DNA from: an uncultured bacterium
Lineage (GTDB): Bacteria; Verrucomicrobiota; Lentisphaeria; Victivallales; UBA1829
Direction: 5' to 3'
DNA: 64,000 nucleotides
NCBI GenBank assembly: GCA_949297765.1
Contig: CASFTV010000001.1
Location: 349,340 to 413,339, forward strand
Shown: positions 35,854-44,032 of the stretch, piece after piece
Layout of the letters: every line of letters begins with the position of its first letter
Numbering within the stretch: position 1 is the stretch's first letter
The notes under the pieces: model-generated
Database searches by the model: none
What the model was told of the DNA's origin: nothing
The model's input: only the letters and a program-made list of their open reading frames with translations
Made by a program: the position numbers and the translations under genes

Positions 35854-37137
35854 TCAGTGCTTGACCGTCCGGATGCGTGTGCAGTTTCTCCCCGTATAGA
35901 TCTGACGGGGACGCACAAGTTTGGTGTTCATCCCGATCATCTCCTTCCAATGGGCGATCCAGCCCGGCAGACGGGCCAGCGCAAACATCACCGTAAACAT
36001 GTTTTCCGGTATTCCAAGCGCGCGGTAGACAATGCCCGAATAGAAATCCACATTCGGATAAAGGTTGCGGGAGATGAAGTAGTCGTCCTTCAGCGCGCGC
36101 TCCTCCAGCGCCAGAGCAACATCCAGAAGAGGATCGCTGATGTTCATCTTCTGAAGGAAATCGTGACACTCCTTCTTGATGATTTTCGCTCTCGGGTCGA
36201 AGGTTTTGTACACGCGGTGTCCGAATCCCATCAGACGGGTCGGATTGCTCTTATCCTTGACTTTCACGAGAAAATCATCAATGCTTCCGCCTCGATGGAT
36301 CATGCGCAGCATCTCCACGACCTCCTGATTCGCCCCTCCGTGCAGAGGTCCGGAAAGAGCCGAAATCCCGGCGGAAATCGTCGCATACAGATTCACCTGT
36401 GCGCTGCCGATGGTCCGGACCGTGGTGGTCGAACAGTTCTGCTCGTGATCGGCGTGCAGAATCAGCAGGATGTTGAGAATGCGCACCGCCTCCGGAGAAA
36501 TCTTGTAGGGATTCACGGGAGAGTCAAACATCATGTTGAGGAAATTCGCGCAATAGGTCAAATCGTGACGCGGATACACCACCGGTTCGCCGATGCTTTT
36601 CTTATAGGCCATCGCCGCCATGGTCCGGACAATGGAGATCAGGCGGGCGGTGGAAAGTTCGATATCCTCCTCCATCGACTGCAGGTCCACGTTCGGATAG
36701 AATGCGGCAAGCGCATTGATCATGGTCGAGAGGATGTGCATCGGATGGGCGCCGCGCGGAAAATGATCGAAGAAGTGGCGCATATCCTCATGAAGCAGGG
36801 AATTCATGTTCAGCAGTTCGGAAAATTCCCGCCGCTGCGATTCCGTCGGCAGCGTCCCGTGAACCAGAAGATAGGCAACCTGGACAAAGGAGGAGGTCTT
36901 GACCAGATCTTCAATCGGGATGCCGCGATAGCGCAGGATTCCGCGTTCGCCGTCGACAAAGGTGATATTGCTGTAACACGCTCCGGTGTTCATGAGGCCG
37001 GGATCGATTGTGATATATCCCGTCTGTTTTCGCAACTGGGTGATGTCGAACGCCTTTTCCCCTTCTGTTCCGGTGACGACGGGAAGACGGATTTCACGGT
37101 CATCAATCTTCAGCACAACAAATTCTTTCTTTTCCAT
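35854..37137 (-). CDS. gltA: citrate synthase (type II)
   Basis: Citrate synthase condenses acetyl-CoA with oxaloacetate. The 427-residue length and N-terminal beta region (VLKIDDREIRLPVVTGTEGE) are those of the hexameric Gram-negative type. Key blocks are GILRYRGIPIEDL, ILHADHEQNCSTTTVR, SGPLHGGANQEVVEML with the catalytic His, and MGFGHRVYKTFDPRA with the second His. The end GRNCTRIRTVKH is normal. A strong AGGAGGTGGGC precedes the ATG. It is transcribed alone from a promoter at 37189-37217. It supplies 2-oxoglutarate even if the cycle is incomplete in this probably anaerobic organism. Confidence 0.96.
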   Translation of the reverse strand: MEKKEFVVLKIDDREIRLPVVTGTEGEKAFDITQLRKQTGYITIDPGLMNTGACYSNITFVDGERGILRYRGIPIEDLVKTSSFVQVAYLLVHGTLPTESQRREFSELLNMNSLLHEDMRHFFDHFPRGAHPMHILSTMINALAAFYPNVDLQSMEEDIELSTARLISIVRTMAAMAYKKSIGEPVVYPRHDLTYCANFLNMMFDSPVNPYKISPEAVRILNILLILHADHEQNCSTTTVRTIGSAQVNLYATISAGISALSGPLHGGANQEVVEMLRMIHRGGSIDDFLVKVKDKSNPTRLMGFGHRVYKTFDPRAKIIKKECHDFLQKMNISDPLLDVALALEERALKDDYFISRNLYPNVDFYSGIVYRALGIPENMFTVMFALARLPGWIAHWKEMIGMNTKLVRPRQIYTGRNCTRIRTVKH

Positions 37138-37534
37138 GAGCCCACCTCCTTGAATTACAGGGTTCCCAGTCTGAAACGCAAGAGGAATAACTTAGCACAA
37201 AAAACAGAAAATTTCAAGAACGCCTCCAAGAAAAACCGTCTTTCCCTGCCATCGCGGAATCCGTGAACAGGAAAATCTTTATTTTTTACATATTTTTAAA
37301 ATACAAAGGTTGCATAATTCCATTTAAGAATTAAATTATACACAGACAATATTTAACATATTATCACAAAAAAGAAGAAACTTTTAAACAATATTTCAAC
37401 ATCCGCGGTCGAAGGCGGGAGACTTCTCCGAAGGAACAATGGAAACGCCGGAAACGAGCCGTCTGCAAACGGTTTTTCCTCCCCGGTCCGGCTGGCCCGG
37501 CCCTCCTTCCGCCCGAAGAAAGGAAACAGGCGTC
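37138..37534. other. AT-rich divergent intergenic region between gltA and the HTH gene
   Basis: These 397 bases hold the gltA promoter on the minus strand. The centre (about 37265-37400) is strongly AT-rich, with ATTTTT and AAATTA runs. I see no convincing open frame, RNA gene or long repeat in it. A TTGCAT near 37310 could be part of the rightward promoter, but no well-spaced -10 is evident. Confidence 0.5.
37189..37217 (-). promoter_or_regulatory. promoter of gltA
   Basis: On the minus strand TTGAAA (37217-37212) and TAAGTT (37194-37189) are separated by 17 bases ending in TGC, about 50 bases before the ATG. Confidence 0.55.
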
Positions 37535-38224
37535 ATGAACATCACTCCGGAACTGCGGGCCGTGTTCAAACGGGTGATCTCCGAATATGGAAATGCCTCT
37601 CAGTTCGCCAAAAGCATCGGTGTTGCCCACAGCACCGTTCTCTTCTGGCTGAGCGGGAAGAGTCCGAATGTCAGCGGGAAACTCTGGCTGGAGAAGGTCC
37701 GACCGGCGCTTCTTCCTTTTCTGAGCAGGGACGAGCGTCAGCGGTTTGCCCCGGAACTACCTTCCTCCACATCATCCCGGGCCTCGTCGCTTTCCGCCTC
37801 ATCCTCCGCTTCCAGCCGGAAACCGGCACCGCTCTTTTCCGTCGGACAGCTTCTGGAGTTTGATCCGGTGTTCGAATCCATTGAAAACTTTATCCGCCGG
37901 ACGCCCCGGATCGGCAGTTGTCCCTTCACCGTTCCGACGACCCCGGTCCGGTTTGCGCTGAAATGTCCCGCCCCCGCCCTTCCCTTCGAGCTGAATGCGC
38001 TGATCGACGGATCCGCCCGTCCGCATCCCGGAGAAATCGCGGTCGCGGCAATCCAGAATACGGAACGGATCCTGATCGCCACCTTTTACCGTGCCGGCGA
38101 CGAAGCCGAACTGCTCCCGTTTTTTGAAAAGAATGCCGACAAAATCCGCTGGAACACGCGTTCCTCCCCCAATTATCTCCGCTGGATCTTCCCTGTTCTG
38201 GAATTTGACCGGATTCTCAAATAA
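37535..38224 (+). CDS. HTH protein with C-terminal S24/LexA-like domain, catalytic residues not evident
   Basis: Residues about 5-60 of this 229-residue protein look like a phage-repressor HTH (AVFKRVISEYGNASQFAKSI, then GVAHSTVLFWLSGKS). A Ser-rich linker (TSSRASSLSASSSASSRK) leads to a C-terminal beta-barrel (VRFALKCPAPALPFELNALI; PHPGEIAVAAIQNTERILIA). The barrel resembles the S24 peptidase domain of CI/LexA repressors, but I cannot place a Ser/Lys dyad. It is probably a transcriptional regulator. AAAGGA before the ATG at 37535 decides the start; an upstream extension reads through a low-quality Pro/Arg-rich stretch. It is convergent with the DUF790 gene. Its targets are unknown. Confidence 0.6.
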   Translation: MNITPELRAVFKRVISEYGNASQFAKSIGVAHSTVLFWLSGKSPNVSGKLWLEKVRPALLPFLSRDERQRFAPELPSSTSSRASSLSASSSASSRKPAPLFSVGQLLEFDPVFESIENFIRRTPRIGSCPFTVPTTPVRFALKCPAPALPFELNALIDGSARPHPGEIAVAAIQNTERILIATFYRAGDEAELLPFFEKNADKIRWNTRSSPNYLRWIFPVLEFDRILK

Positions 38225-38231
38225 ACAGTCG

Positions 38232-39476
38232 TCAGAGCAGTTCCGGTTCTGAATTTTCCAGAAGTTTCCGGACTTTTTCCACGGAAGGGAATTCCCGGAA
38301 CAGGAAAATCCGGGAACCGTACATCGGATGCTCCTCCACGGCGTTGCGGAGAGCCGGGTTCGAGTCCAGGATCTTCCGCTCAATCCCGAGCGCAAGCGGA
38401 ATCGAAGGATTCGACGCCAGGAAATCCAGACGATCCGCGAGCTGGCGTGAATGCCATTTGTGAAACAGTTCCAGATAGACCTTCCGTTCTCCTCTGGAAA
38501 ATGTGATGTCCGGAAAAACAAACGTCTGTCCGCGCCGGCCTTTCAGGAAGGGACTGTCCGACGACACCTCCCAGTCGGGACACCGTTCCGCGAACAGCTT
38601 CGCGAACATCCGGACCTCCTCCGGAACATGGATGCCGAGACGCCCGAAACGTCGACGCAGTCCGCAGGAATCGTCCAGCGAAAAGCGGAGATGCCGTCCC
38701 CGCAGATTCAGCGAACAGGAAAACTTCCACTTGGAAAGCTGAAAAACCGCAGGCAGAAACGATGCCAGCTGGAGTCCGTATTTTGACGCCGCATCCAGCA
38801 TGGATGCCGGGCCGTCAATCCGGAGCCGGAGAGCTTTCGGCGCCGCATCCTCCCATCCGGAACACTTCGACACATCCGCCAGAAGACGGAAAAATTTCAG
38901 ATATTTGAAAAAGCGGCGCATTCTGCTTCCATCCGGCTCCTCCAGCGTCAGCTCCAGAGCCTCCGCGAACAGCACCAGCGACTGTGCCAGCGCAATATTG
39001 TACCGTTCCAGCAGACCTTCCGCCGTCAGATCCGGAATCTTCACCAGCAGCTCGAACTCCGGAAGATCCGGATACAGATGGTCCGAAAGGATCTCCGTCC
39101 CCTCCCCCGCCTCGCGAAATACGGCATTCCGGAACTCCGCGCGGGAGACGCCTTCTTCAAGGCGCTCCAGCATCCGGGAGGACGCGGCAAACAGAATCCG
39201 GCGCAGTCCGGCATAATCCCGTTCCGACGCTCCGGAATATTCACAGAGATCGTCGTAAAGTTTCAGCAGTCCCTTTGCCAGTTTCCGATCGTTCAGCGTT
39301 CCCGCCAGCGGCTCCAGAGCCTCCTGAAGCGCGGAACGGGAGTTTCCCGCTCCGTTCCGGTATGTCTGGATGATCTCCCCGGCAAACGCCCGGAGAGCGG
39401 GATCGTCCGCCGCCACGAACTTCGGCTGAATCCGGCCGGACAGCAGACGGAAACGAAGCAGATCCCTGGTCAGCAC
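38232..39476 (-). CDS. DUF790 nuclease-like protein (Bax1-type partner of XPB)
   Basis: The N-terminus of this 414-residue protein, MLTRDLLRFRLLSGRIQPKF, is the DUF790 signature. A helical middle part and a C-terminal restriction-like nuclease region follow, with the possible active-site elements FPDITFSRGERKVYLELFHKW (Asp ... Glu-x-Phe-x-Lys-like). In archaea the DUF790 homologue Bax1 binds the XPB helicase and cuts DNA bubbles. The start is GTG with AGGAGG upstream, overlapping the XPB stop by 7 bases, so the two are clearly one unit. The role is probably DNA repair; defence cannot be excluded. Confidence 0.8.
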   Translation of the reverse strand: MLTRDLLRFRLLSGRIQPKFVAADDPALRAFAGEIIQTYRNGAGNSRSALQEALEPLAGTLNDRKLAKGLLKLYDDLCEYSGASERDYAGLRRILFAASSRMLERLEEGVSRAEFRNAVFREAGEGTEILSDHLYPDLPEFELLVKIPDLTAEGLLERYNIALAQSLVLFAEALELTLEEPDGSRMRRFFKYLKFFRLLADVSKCSGWEDAAPKALRLRIDGPASMLDAASKYGLQLASFLPAVFQLSKWKFSCSLNLRGRHLRFSLDDSCGLRRRFGRLGIHVPEEVRMFAKLFAERCPDWEVSSDSPFLKGRRGQTFVFPDITFSRGERKVYLELFHKWHSRQLADRLDFLASNPSIPLALGIERKILDSNPALRNAVEEHPMYGSRIFLFREFPSVEKVRKLLENSEPELL

Positions 39477-40885
39477 GATTGTTCCTCCTTTCCGCCGTCG
39501 TCCTTTTCCCGTTCGTAGGCGCGATGTTTTCTCCGTCGTTCGCTGACGCCCATTTCGGAGGTTCCTTCGCTGACCAGTTCATACAGTTCCGCCCGTTTTC
39601 CCTCCGATGCGCGGAGAATGCGTCCGAGTCTCTGGACATGCTCCCGGGAACTGCCGCTTCCGGAAACCACGATTCCGACCGCCGCCTCCGGGACATCCAC
39701 CCCCTCATTCAGCACCTTGCTGGTCACCAGGACACGATATTCCCCGCTGCGGAAACGGTCGAGAAACTCTTTGCGTTCCGGGGGCCTGGTTTTATGGGTG
39801 ATCACCGGCAGACAGAAATGATTTCCGATTGCGTATGCGGCGTCGTTGTCAGCGGTGAAGATGATGGTCCGTTCGGATTTATGACGCAGCAGGATGCGCC
39901 AGATCTCCTCCAGTTTTCCCTTTCCGCAGCGGGCAATGGCTCTCTGGCGGAGATAGGCGTCGAGGGCCGCGCGTCCGCCCGGCCGCCGGGCGGCCAGCAT
40001 GATAAACCGTCCCCAGCCGTCGGCGGAACGGAAATTGATCGCATTGGCCCGGATGAACGCGGTGTAGCAGCGGCGGGCCTCCTCGTATTCCGCGGTCTCC
40101 TCCGGAGTGAGCGGAACCGCGATCCGGTGGGTTTCGTAGGGGGAAAGAACGCGCCCCTCCAGCTCGTCGATAAAAATTTCGCAGACCGTCGGGCCGAGGA
40201 GATCACGCAGGACAAACTGTCCGCCGTCCTCCCGGTCGGGAGTTGCCGTCAGCCCCAGACGGTACGGCGCCAGACACATCGAAGCGGAAAGACGGTTCAC
40301 CTGTCCCGGCAGATGATGACATTCATCAAACACTGCCAGTCCGAAGCGGTTTCCGATGAACTCCATCATGATGACGGCGGAATCGTAGGTGCTGACCGTG
40401 ATCTCCCGGACATCGCGGACGCCGCCGCCGAGCATCCCCGGCTCCACACCGAGAAAACGACGGAGCGACGATGCCCACTGCTGAACCAGATCAATGGTCG
40501 GCGCCACCACCAGCGTGGACCGTTTGACCGCCAGAATTGCCAATACCGCGAGGAAACTTTTCCCGGATCCGGTCGGCATCACCACCAGTCCCCGTCCTTT
40601 CGCCTTGATCCACGCATCGAGCGCCCGCGCCTGATGGGGCATGGGAGAAAATCCGTTGTGGAGCGTGAGTTCCGGCAGGCGCTGATAGGCGTCTGCGCGG
40701 TCCTCCACCTCCAGTCCCGCCGCGTGGAGGACCCGAAGAAGCGGTGCGTAGTCCGATGCGTTCGACCGCCACAAATTCACCCGTTCATCGAATTTCAGAA
40801 ACGGAAGAGCCTCCGGGGGCGGGGTCCGGTCGCCGAAATCCGTCAGCAGAGTTCCCGCGTCGAAGGAGACAAGAACCGGAGGCAA
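39470..40885 (-). CDS. XPB-like superfamily 2 DNA helicase
   Basis: This 471-residue helicase carries Walker A MPTGSGKS (103-110), Walker B DECHH (187-191) and motif III GLTATPDRED. The last includes the Arg-Glu-Asp triad at 218-220 that is specific to XPB proteins. GVDVPEAAVGIVV and the arginine-finger motif HVQRLGRILR follow near the end. The N-terminal 80 residues are like the XPB damage-recognition domain, and a short thumb-like insert follows motif III. A TTG start with AAGGAG 6 bases upstream is proposed; no in-frame ATG occurs earlier than the helicase core. It is coupled to the DUF790 gene and follows ilvN by 10 bases. Confidence 0.85.
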   Translation of the reverse strand: MPPVLVSFDAGTLLTDFGDRTPPPEALPFLKFDERVNLWRSNASDYAPLLRVLHAAGLEVEDRADAYQRLPELTLHNGFSPMPHQARALDAWIKAKGRGLVVMPTGSGKSFLAVLAILAVKRSTLVVAPTIDLVQQWASSLRRFLGVEPGMLGGGVRDVREITVSTYDSAVIMMEFIGNRFGLAVFDECHHLPGQVNRLSASMCLAPYRLGLTATPDREDGGQFVLRDLLGPTVCEIFIDELEGRVLSPYETHRIAVPLTPEETAEYEEARRCYTAFIRANAINFRSADGWGRFIMLAARRPGGRAALDAYLRQRAIARCGKGKLEEIWRILLRHKSERTIIFTADNDAAYAIGNHFCLPVITHKTRPPERKEFLDRFRSGEYRVLVTSKVLNEGVDVPEAAVGIVVSGSGSSREHVQRLGRILRASEGKRAELYELVSEGTSEMGVSERRRKHRAYEREKDDGGKEEQSC

Positions 40886-40895
40886 GTGCGGCTCC

Positions 40896-41378
40896 TTATT
40901 TTCTTGAGATGGCGGTCCGGCCGCTGCGGGCGACCTCGATAATTCCGTAATCGGAGATCAGCGCAATGAAATTTTCGACCTTCCGGGAGGATCCGGAAAA
41001 CTCCACGACGATCCGGTCTTTCTGCACCAGAGGAATCTTGGCACCGAAAATATCCACCAGACTGAGAATTTCCTGACGGCGGTCCGGCGGAGCGCAGACC
41101 TTGATCAGCACCAGTTCACGTTCCACATAATCGGAACTGTCGAGATCCACCACGGACTCCACATCCACCAGTTTGCTCAGCTGTTTTTCGATCTGTTCCA
41201 GAACCGCGTCGTTTCCCGTCGTAACGATGGTCATGCGGGAAAGCTCCGGGTTATGAGTCCGGTTGACCGTCAGCGATTCGATGTTGTAGCCGCGTCCGCT
41301 GAAAAGTCCTGCGATCCGGGCGAGAGCGCCGAATTTGTTCGCCACAAGAACTGAAATGGTATGCTGTTGTTCGTCCAT
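40896..41378 (-). CDS. ilvN: acetolactate synthase small (regulatory) subunit
   Basis: IlvN binds valine and controls the catalytic IlvB subunit in branched-chain amino acid synthesis. The 160-residue protein starts with an ACT domain, ISVLVANKFGALARIAGLFS followed by RGYNIESLTV. EQIEKQLSKLVDV and the C-terminal domain RELVLIKVCAP ... KVENFIALISDYGIIEVARS complete the normal length. The ATG at 41378 is preceded by GGGAGA; a longer frame upstream is not meaningful. No ilvB or ilvC is adjacent. It is followed after 10 bases by the XPB-like helicase, whose ribosome-binding site lies at the ilvN stop. Confidence 0.93.
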   Translation of the reverse strand: MDEQQHTISVLVANKFGALARIAGLFSGRGYNIESLTVNRTHNPELSRMTIVTTGNDAVLEQIEKQLSKLVDVESVVDLDSSDYVERELVLIKVCAPPDRRQEILSLVDIFGAKIPLVQKDRIVVEFSGSSRKVENFIALISDYGIIEVARSGRTAISRK

Positions 41379-41409
41379 AAGATTGATCTCCCGTTTGATT
41401 TTCTGCGGT

Positions 41410-41438
41410 ACAATAACGCCGGATGAGGGAAAATTCAA
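41410..41438 (-). promoter_or_regulatory. promoter of ilvN
   Basis: On the minus strand TTGAAT (41438-41433) and TATTGT (41415-41410) are separated by 17 bases. The -35 overlaps the end of the preceding glycosyltransferase gene. Confidence 0.5.
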
Positions 41439-42529
41439 TTTGATTTCATGATTTTCCAGACAACTTCCGGTGTAATCGGGTCGAAGCATTGCTTTGTTCC
41501 GAGCGGACAGACCCGCTTGAAGCATGGCGCACAGTCGATCTTGTGAAACGCGATGGTCCATTTTGAAGACAGCGGCGAAGTCGCGGCCGGATCCGTACAC
41601 CCGAACGGAGCAACACCCGGAACCCCCAGCGCGGCGGCAAGATGCATCACGCCGCTGTCGTTCGCCACACACATTTCCGCGTGTTTCAACAGATAGATGA
41701 GCTGATTCATTGAAGTCTCTCCGGCGGCGTTCCAGCACGAATCCTCCGGCAGACCCTTCAGGATTTCCGCCGCGATCGGGCGTTCGCCCTTCGATCCGAG
41801 AGCCGCGACCGCTCCGCCCTCCGCGATCCAGCGGCGGCCGAGCTCGCGGAACGATTCCGCCGGCCACCGTTTTGCCGCGCCGTAAGCCGCTCCGCCCGCG
41901 ATTGCCAGAATCCGTTTTTTCCGGCAGAACTCCTCCAACCTCTTCGGACAGATTTCCGGCTGGAGATTTTCCCGGAATTCGGGCATGACGCCATTCCACG
42001 GTTCTGCACCGAGCGCTTCTGCGATCGCAAGATATTTTGCCGCCTGATGCGGTTTGTTCAGGACATGATCGCGCCGTTTCGGGAATTCGCAGCTCCATGC
42101 CAGAAGAGGAGAGCGGAAACGGGCTTTCGCCCCGAAGAGCTTCGGGATCCGCGCAAGACGGAGGTCCAGAGCATCGCGGAAGGAATTGTTGAACAGAACG
42201 CCGATGCCCGCCTGAAGACGTTTCACCGTGCGCCGTTCCTGCGCCGTCATGAATGCCCGGGGATTGGAAAGCGGGATCACGCGGTCGATCTGCGCAATTG
42301 CCTCGAAGACCGGGGCGATTCCTTTCGGACAGAGAACAAACAATCCGCAGAAGGGCGGAAGAATCGTTTTCAGCTGAAGGATGGCGGGAATGGCCATCAC
42401 GGCGTCGCCGAGCCAGTTCGGGGAGCGGATCAGCAAACCATCCCGCCAGTCGGCGTCATGGATCGTCGCGGGAGGGAGATGCGGAATTTCCCCAAGCTCC
42501 GGATGAAATATGCAGTTGTCTGAATCCAT
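41435..42529 (-). CDS. family 9 glycosyltransferase (ADP-heptose:LPS heptosyltransferase type)
   Basis: GT9 enzymes add heptose to the lipopolysaccharide core at the inner membrane. The 364-residue protein shows LIRSPNWLGDAVMAIPAI, the N-terminal heptosyltransferase signature, then the second-domain blocks AIAGGAAYGAAKRWPAESF and ANDSGVMHLAAALGVPGVAPFG. A heptose-II-like C-terminus with CAPCFKRVCPLGTKQC follows. The ATG at 42529 is preceded by GTGGAG at 8 bases. It is divergent from a 50-residue small protein gene. It suggests an outer membrane with LPS or a similar glycolipid. Confidence 0.88.
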   Translation of the reverse strand: MDSDNCIFHPELGEIPHLPPATIHDADWRDGLLIRSPNWLGDAVMAIPAILQLKTILPPFCGLFVLCPKGIAPVFEAIAQIDRVIPLSNPRAFMTAQERRTVKRLQAGIGVLFNNSFRDALDLRLARIPKLFGAKARFRSPLLAWSCEFPKRRDHVLNKPHQAAKYLAIAEALGAEPWNGVMPEFRENLQPEICPKRLEEFCRKKRILAIAGGAAYGAAKRWPAESFRELGRRWIAEGGAVAALGSKGERPIAAEILKGLPEDSCWNAAGETSMNQLIYLLKHAEMCVANDSGVMHLAAALGVPGVAPFGCTDPAATSPLSSKWTIAFHKIDCAPCFKRVCPLGTKQCFDPITPEVVWKIMKSN

Positions 42530-42615
42530 ACAAAAAACTCCACGGAATCCGCTGTGGAACAAACCGCACCTCTTCCCGGTCTATACAGCTGATGTTACAG
42601 AAAGGAGGCCTGACG

Positions 42616-42768
42616 ATGAAAAAGAATCCTCCCCGCAAGACCGGACCTCTTCTCTCTCCGGAAAGAAAGGCCGAGTTTTTCAACGGACTCGCACTCTATA
42701 TGAGAGAATACAAGCGGAAACTGATTCGGAAAAGCAGTCTTTCCGAGGCGGTTTCCCGAGCGTCGTAA
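42616..42768 (+). CDS. 50-residue basic small protein
   Basis: The ATG at 42616 follows a strong AAAGGAGG (spacing 7). The frame reads MKKNPPRKTGPLLSPERKAE..., ending SLSEAVSRAS and TAA. It is basic, without a membrane segment, and predicted helical in the middle (FFNGLALYMREYKRK). A strong hairpin follows 8 bases after the stop. The good ribosome-binding site and hairpin make a real gene likely, but I do not recognise a family. It is divergent from the GT9 gene. Confidence 0.5.
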   Translation: MKKNPPRKTGPLLSPERKAEFFNGLALYMREYKRKLIRKSSLSEAVSRAS

Positions 42769-42776
42769 CGCAGGCT

Positions 42777-42810
42777 GCGAAGTCCCTTCCCTGAGGGAAC
42801 GGGACTTCGC
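42777..42810. terminator. strong hairpin between the small protein gene and the PTS gene
   Basis: GCGAAGTCCC-TTCCC pairs with GGGAA-C-GGGACTTCGC through a 15-base stem with one bulged C and a 3-base loop. No T run follows on either strand, so it may stop transcription weakly or protect RNA ends. Confidence 0.5.
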
Positions 42811-42820
42811 CCTCCGGGAA

Positions 42821-43282
42821 TTATTCCTCCTCTTTGGAGAGAGCGGCAATAATCTTCTTTTTGTTTTTCATATTTTCGAAGATCTCGTTGACGACAGCGG
42901 GATTCTTCAGTTTCATGGAAACACTTCCAAGGAGACGGATGTACGCATCCTGATCCCGTTCATCGGCGGCGATGAAGACGATCAGACGGATCGGTTCGTT
43001 GTCGAGCGATTTATAATCGGCAATCGGCTCTGTGCAGATTCCGATGATCACGAGGGGGACGGGGAAGCCGGGAACGCGGATATGGGGAAGCGCCAGACCT
43101 TTTCCGACACCGGTGGTCATCATTTTTTCTCTTTTCCAGATCAGTTCGCGGAGCTGGGATTCATCCAGAGTGCATCTTGTGGTAGCCAACGCGATGATTT
43201 CCTCCAGAGCGGCCTTTTTGGTCGTTCCTTCAAGGAGCAAAATGCAGTTTGTGTCGAGATACTTGAGGAATTCCGCTTTCAT
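42821..43282 (-). CDS. PTS EIIA component of the fructose/nitrogen (PtsN) type
   Basis: This 153-residue EIIA-2 fold domain accepts phosphate from HPr or its analogue on His67, in GLALPHIRVP. Other blocks are MTTGVGKGLALPH and GICTEPIADYKSLDNEPIRL followed by IVFIAADERDQDAYIRLLGS. No EIIB or EIIC genes are adjacent, which favours a regulatory PtsN-like role over sugar transport. AAGGA lies 8 bases before the ATG. A promoter is at 43343-43370. Confidence 0.88.
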   Translation of the reverse strand: MKAEFLKYLDTNCILLLEGTTKKAALEEIIALATTRCTLDESQLRELIWKREKMMTTGVGKGLALPHIRVPGFPVPLVIIGICTEPIADYKSLDNEPIRLIVFIAADERDQDAYIRLLGSVSMKLKNPAVVNEIFENMKNKKKIIAALSKEEE

Positions 43283-43342
43283 TCTGTAGTCCTTTCCTGT
43301 TCAGCGATAAAACGATGCACTGTGTGATCTCAATTTAACGAA

Positions 43343-43370
43343 ACTCTAGCACGGCTTTCCGGTTTTTCAA
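43343..43370 (-). promoter_or_regulatory. promoter of the PTS EIIA gene
   Basis: On the minus strand TTGAAA (43370-43365) and TAGAGT (43348-43343) are separated by 16 bases ending in TGC. Confidence 0.5.
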
Positions 43371-43424
43371 ATAGGGGAAAGCGAATATTCCGTAAAATAT
43401 ATTTCTTTTTTTTGAATTCAAGAC

Positions 43425-43452
43425 TTGCATCTTTCAAAAACAGCGCTACATT
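43425..43452 (+). promoter_or_regulatory. promoter of tRNA-Thr
   Basis: TTGCAT (43425-43430) and TACATT (43447-43452) are separated by 16 bases. It lies 17 bases before the tRNA 5' end. Confidence 0.6.
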
Positions 43453-43469
43453 ATGGGACTGTAACAGGT

Positions 43470-43545
43470 GCCAGTCTAGCTCAGTCGGTAGAGCAGCTCA
43501 TTCGTAATGAGCAGGTCATCGGTTCAAGTCCGATGACTGGCTCCA
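43470..43545 (+). tRNA. tRNA-Thr, anticodon CGT
   Basis: This 76-base cloverleaf has acceptor GCCAGTC paired with GACTGGC, D arm GCTC...GAGC, and anticodon stem GCTCA/TGAGC around the loop TTCGTAA (anticodon CGT, reading ACG). The T arm is ATCGG-TTCAAGT-CCGAT, the discriminator is T, and the terminal CCA (43543-43545) is encoded. A transposase remnant lies 136 bases downstream. Confidence 0.97.
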
Positions 43546-43680
43546 TTTATCCGTTGTTTTTCATGTCCCATCTGTTCTTCCGTCCTTGTTCCTTCTTCTT
43601 AAGAGTATATCCCTAAACAACGCCTGGTTTTCTAAAAAGATAATACCTGTGGCCAGATTCGGCTCATTCCGTTACATCTG

Positions 43681-43977
43681 TCATATAGCAAATAAAATGA
43701 AGCCAGAGAATATAATATCCAGTTTGCCATGACGTGGGAAAATATTGCGAAAACGTTTGATTCGTAAGAAAAAACGTTCGACCTTATTTCTTTGCTTATA
43801 GAATTTCTTGATCCTCCTAGGAGATTTTCGGCCCGCTTCGGAAAAACAATTAAAAGAATCTCCACAGATTAATTGCCAAAAACGAGCTTTATCTCCTTTT
43901 GGATGAACTTTCAGAAGAAAGCAGTTCAACACCATGCAGCAAAGCGACGCTCTGAACGAGCGGTATTTTCTTTTCAC
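43681..43977 (-). pseudogene. remnant of an IS5-type DDE transposase, C-terminal part
   Basis: A 98-codon open stretch ends KKFYKQRNKVERFFLRIK, RFRNIFPRHGKLDIIFSGFI and a stop. This matches the last catalytic segment of IS5-family transposases ('Tyr-Lys-x-Arg-Asn-x-Ile-Glu-Arg-Phe-Phe-x-x-Leu-Lys', where Glu is the third DDE residue, then 'Thr-Arg-Tyr-Asp-Lys'). Upstream it runs into a stop at about 43994, and the first two catalytic aspartates cannot be found. 'Arg-His-Gly-Lys' replaces the usual 'Arg-Tyr-Asp-Lys'. It is therefore decayed. No clear terminal inverted repeats are visible. It lies next to tRNA-Thr. Confidence 0.7.
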
Positions 43978-44032
43978 AGCGGATCCTGCCGCAGGCAGAT
44001 ATGATTACCGCGAAAAAAAACAAAAATGTTCG

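Noticed and set aside
43546..43680. Terminal inverted repeats or duplicated tRNA end for an integrated element
   Set aside because: I searched by eye around the transposase remnant and found no convincing matching ends.
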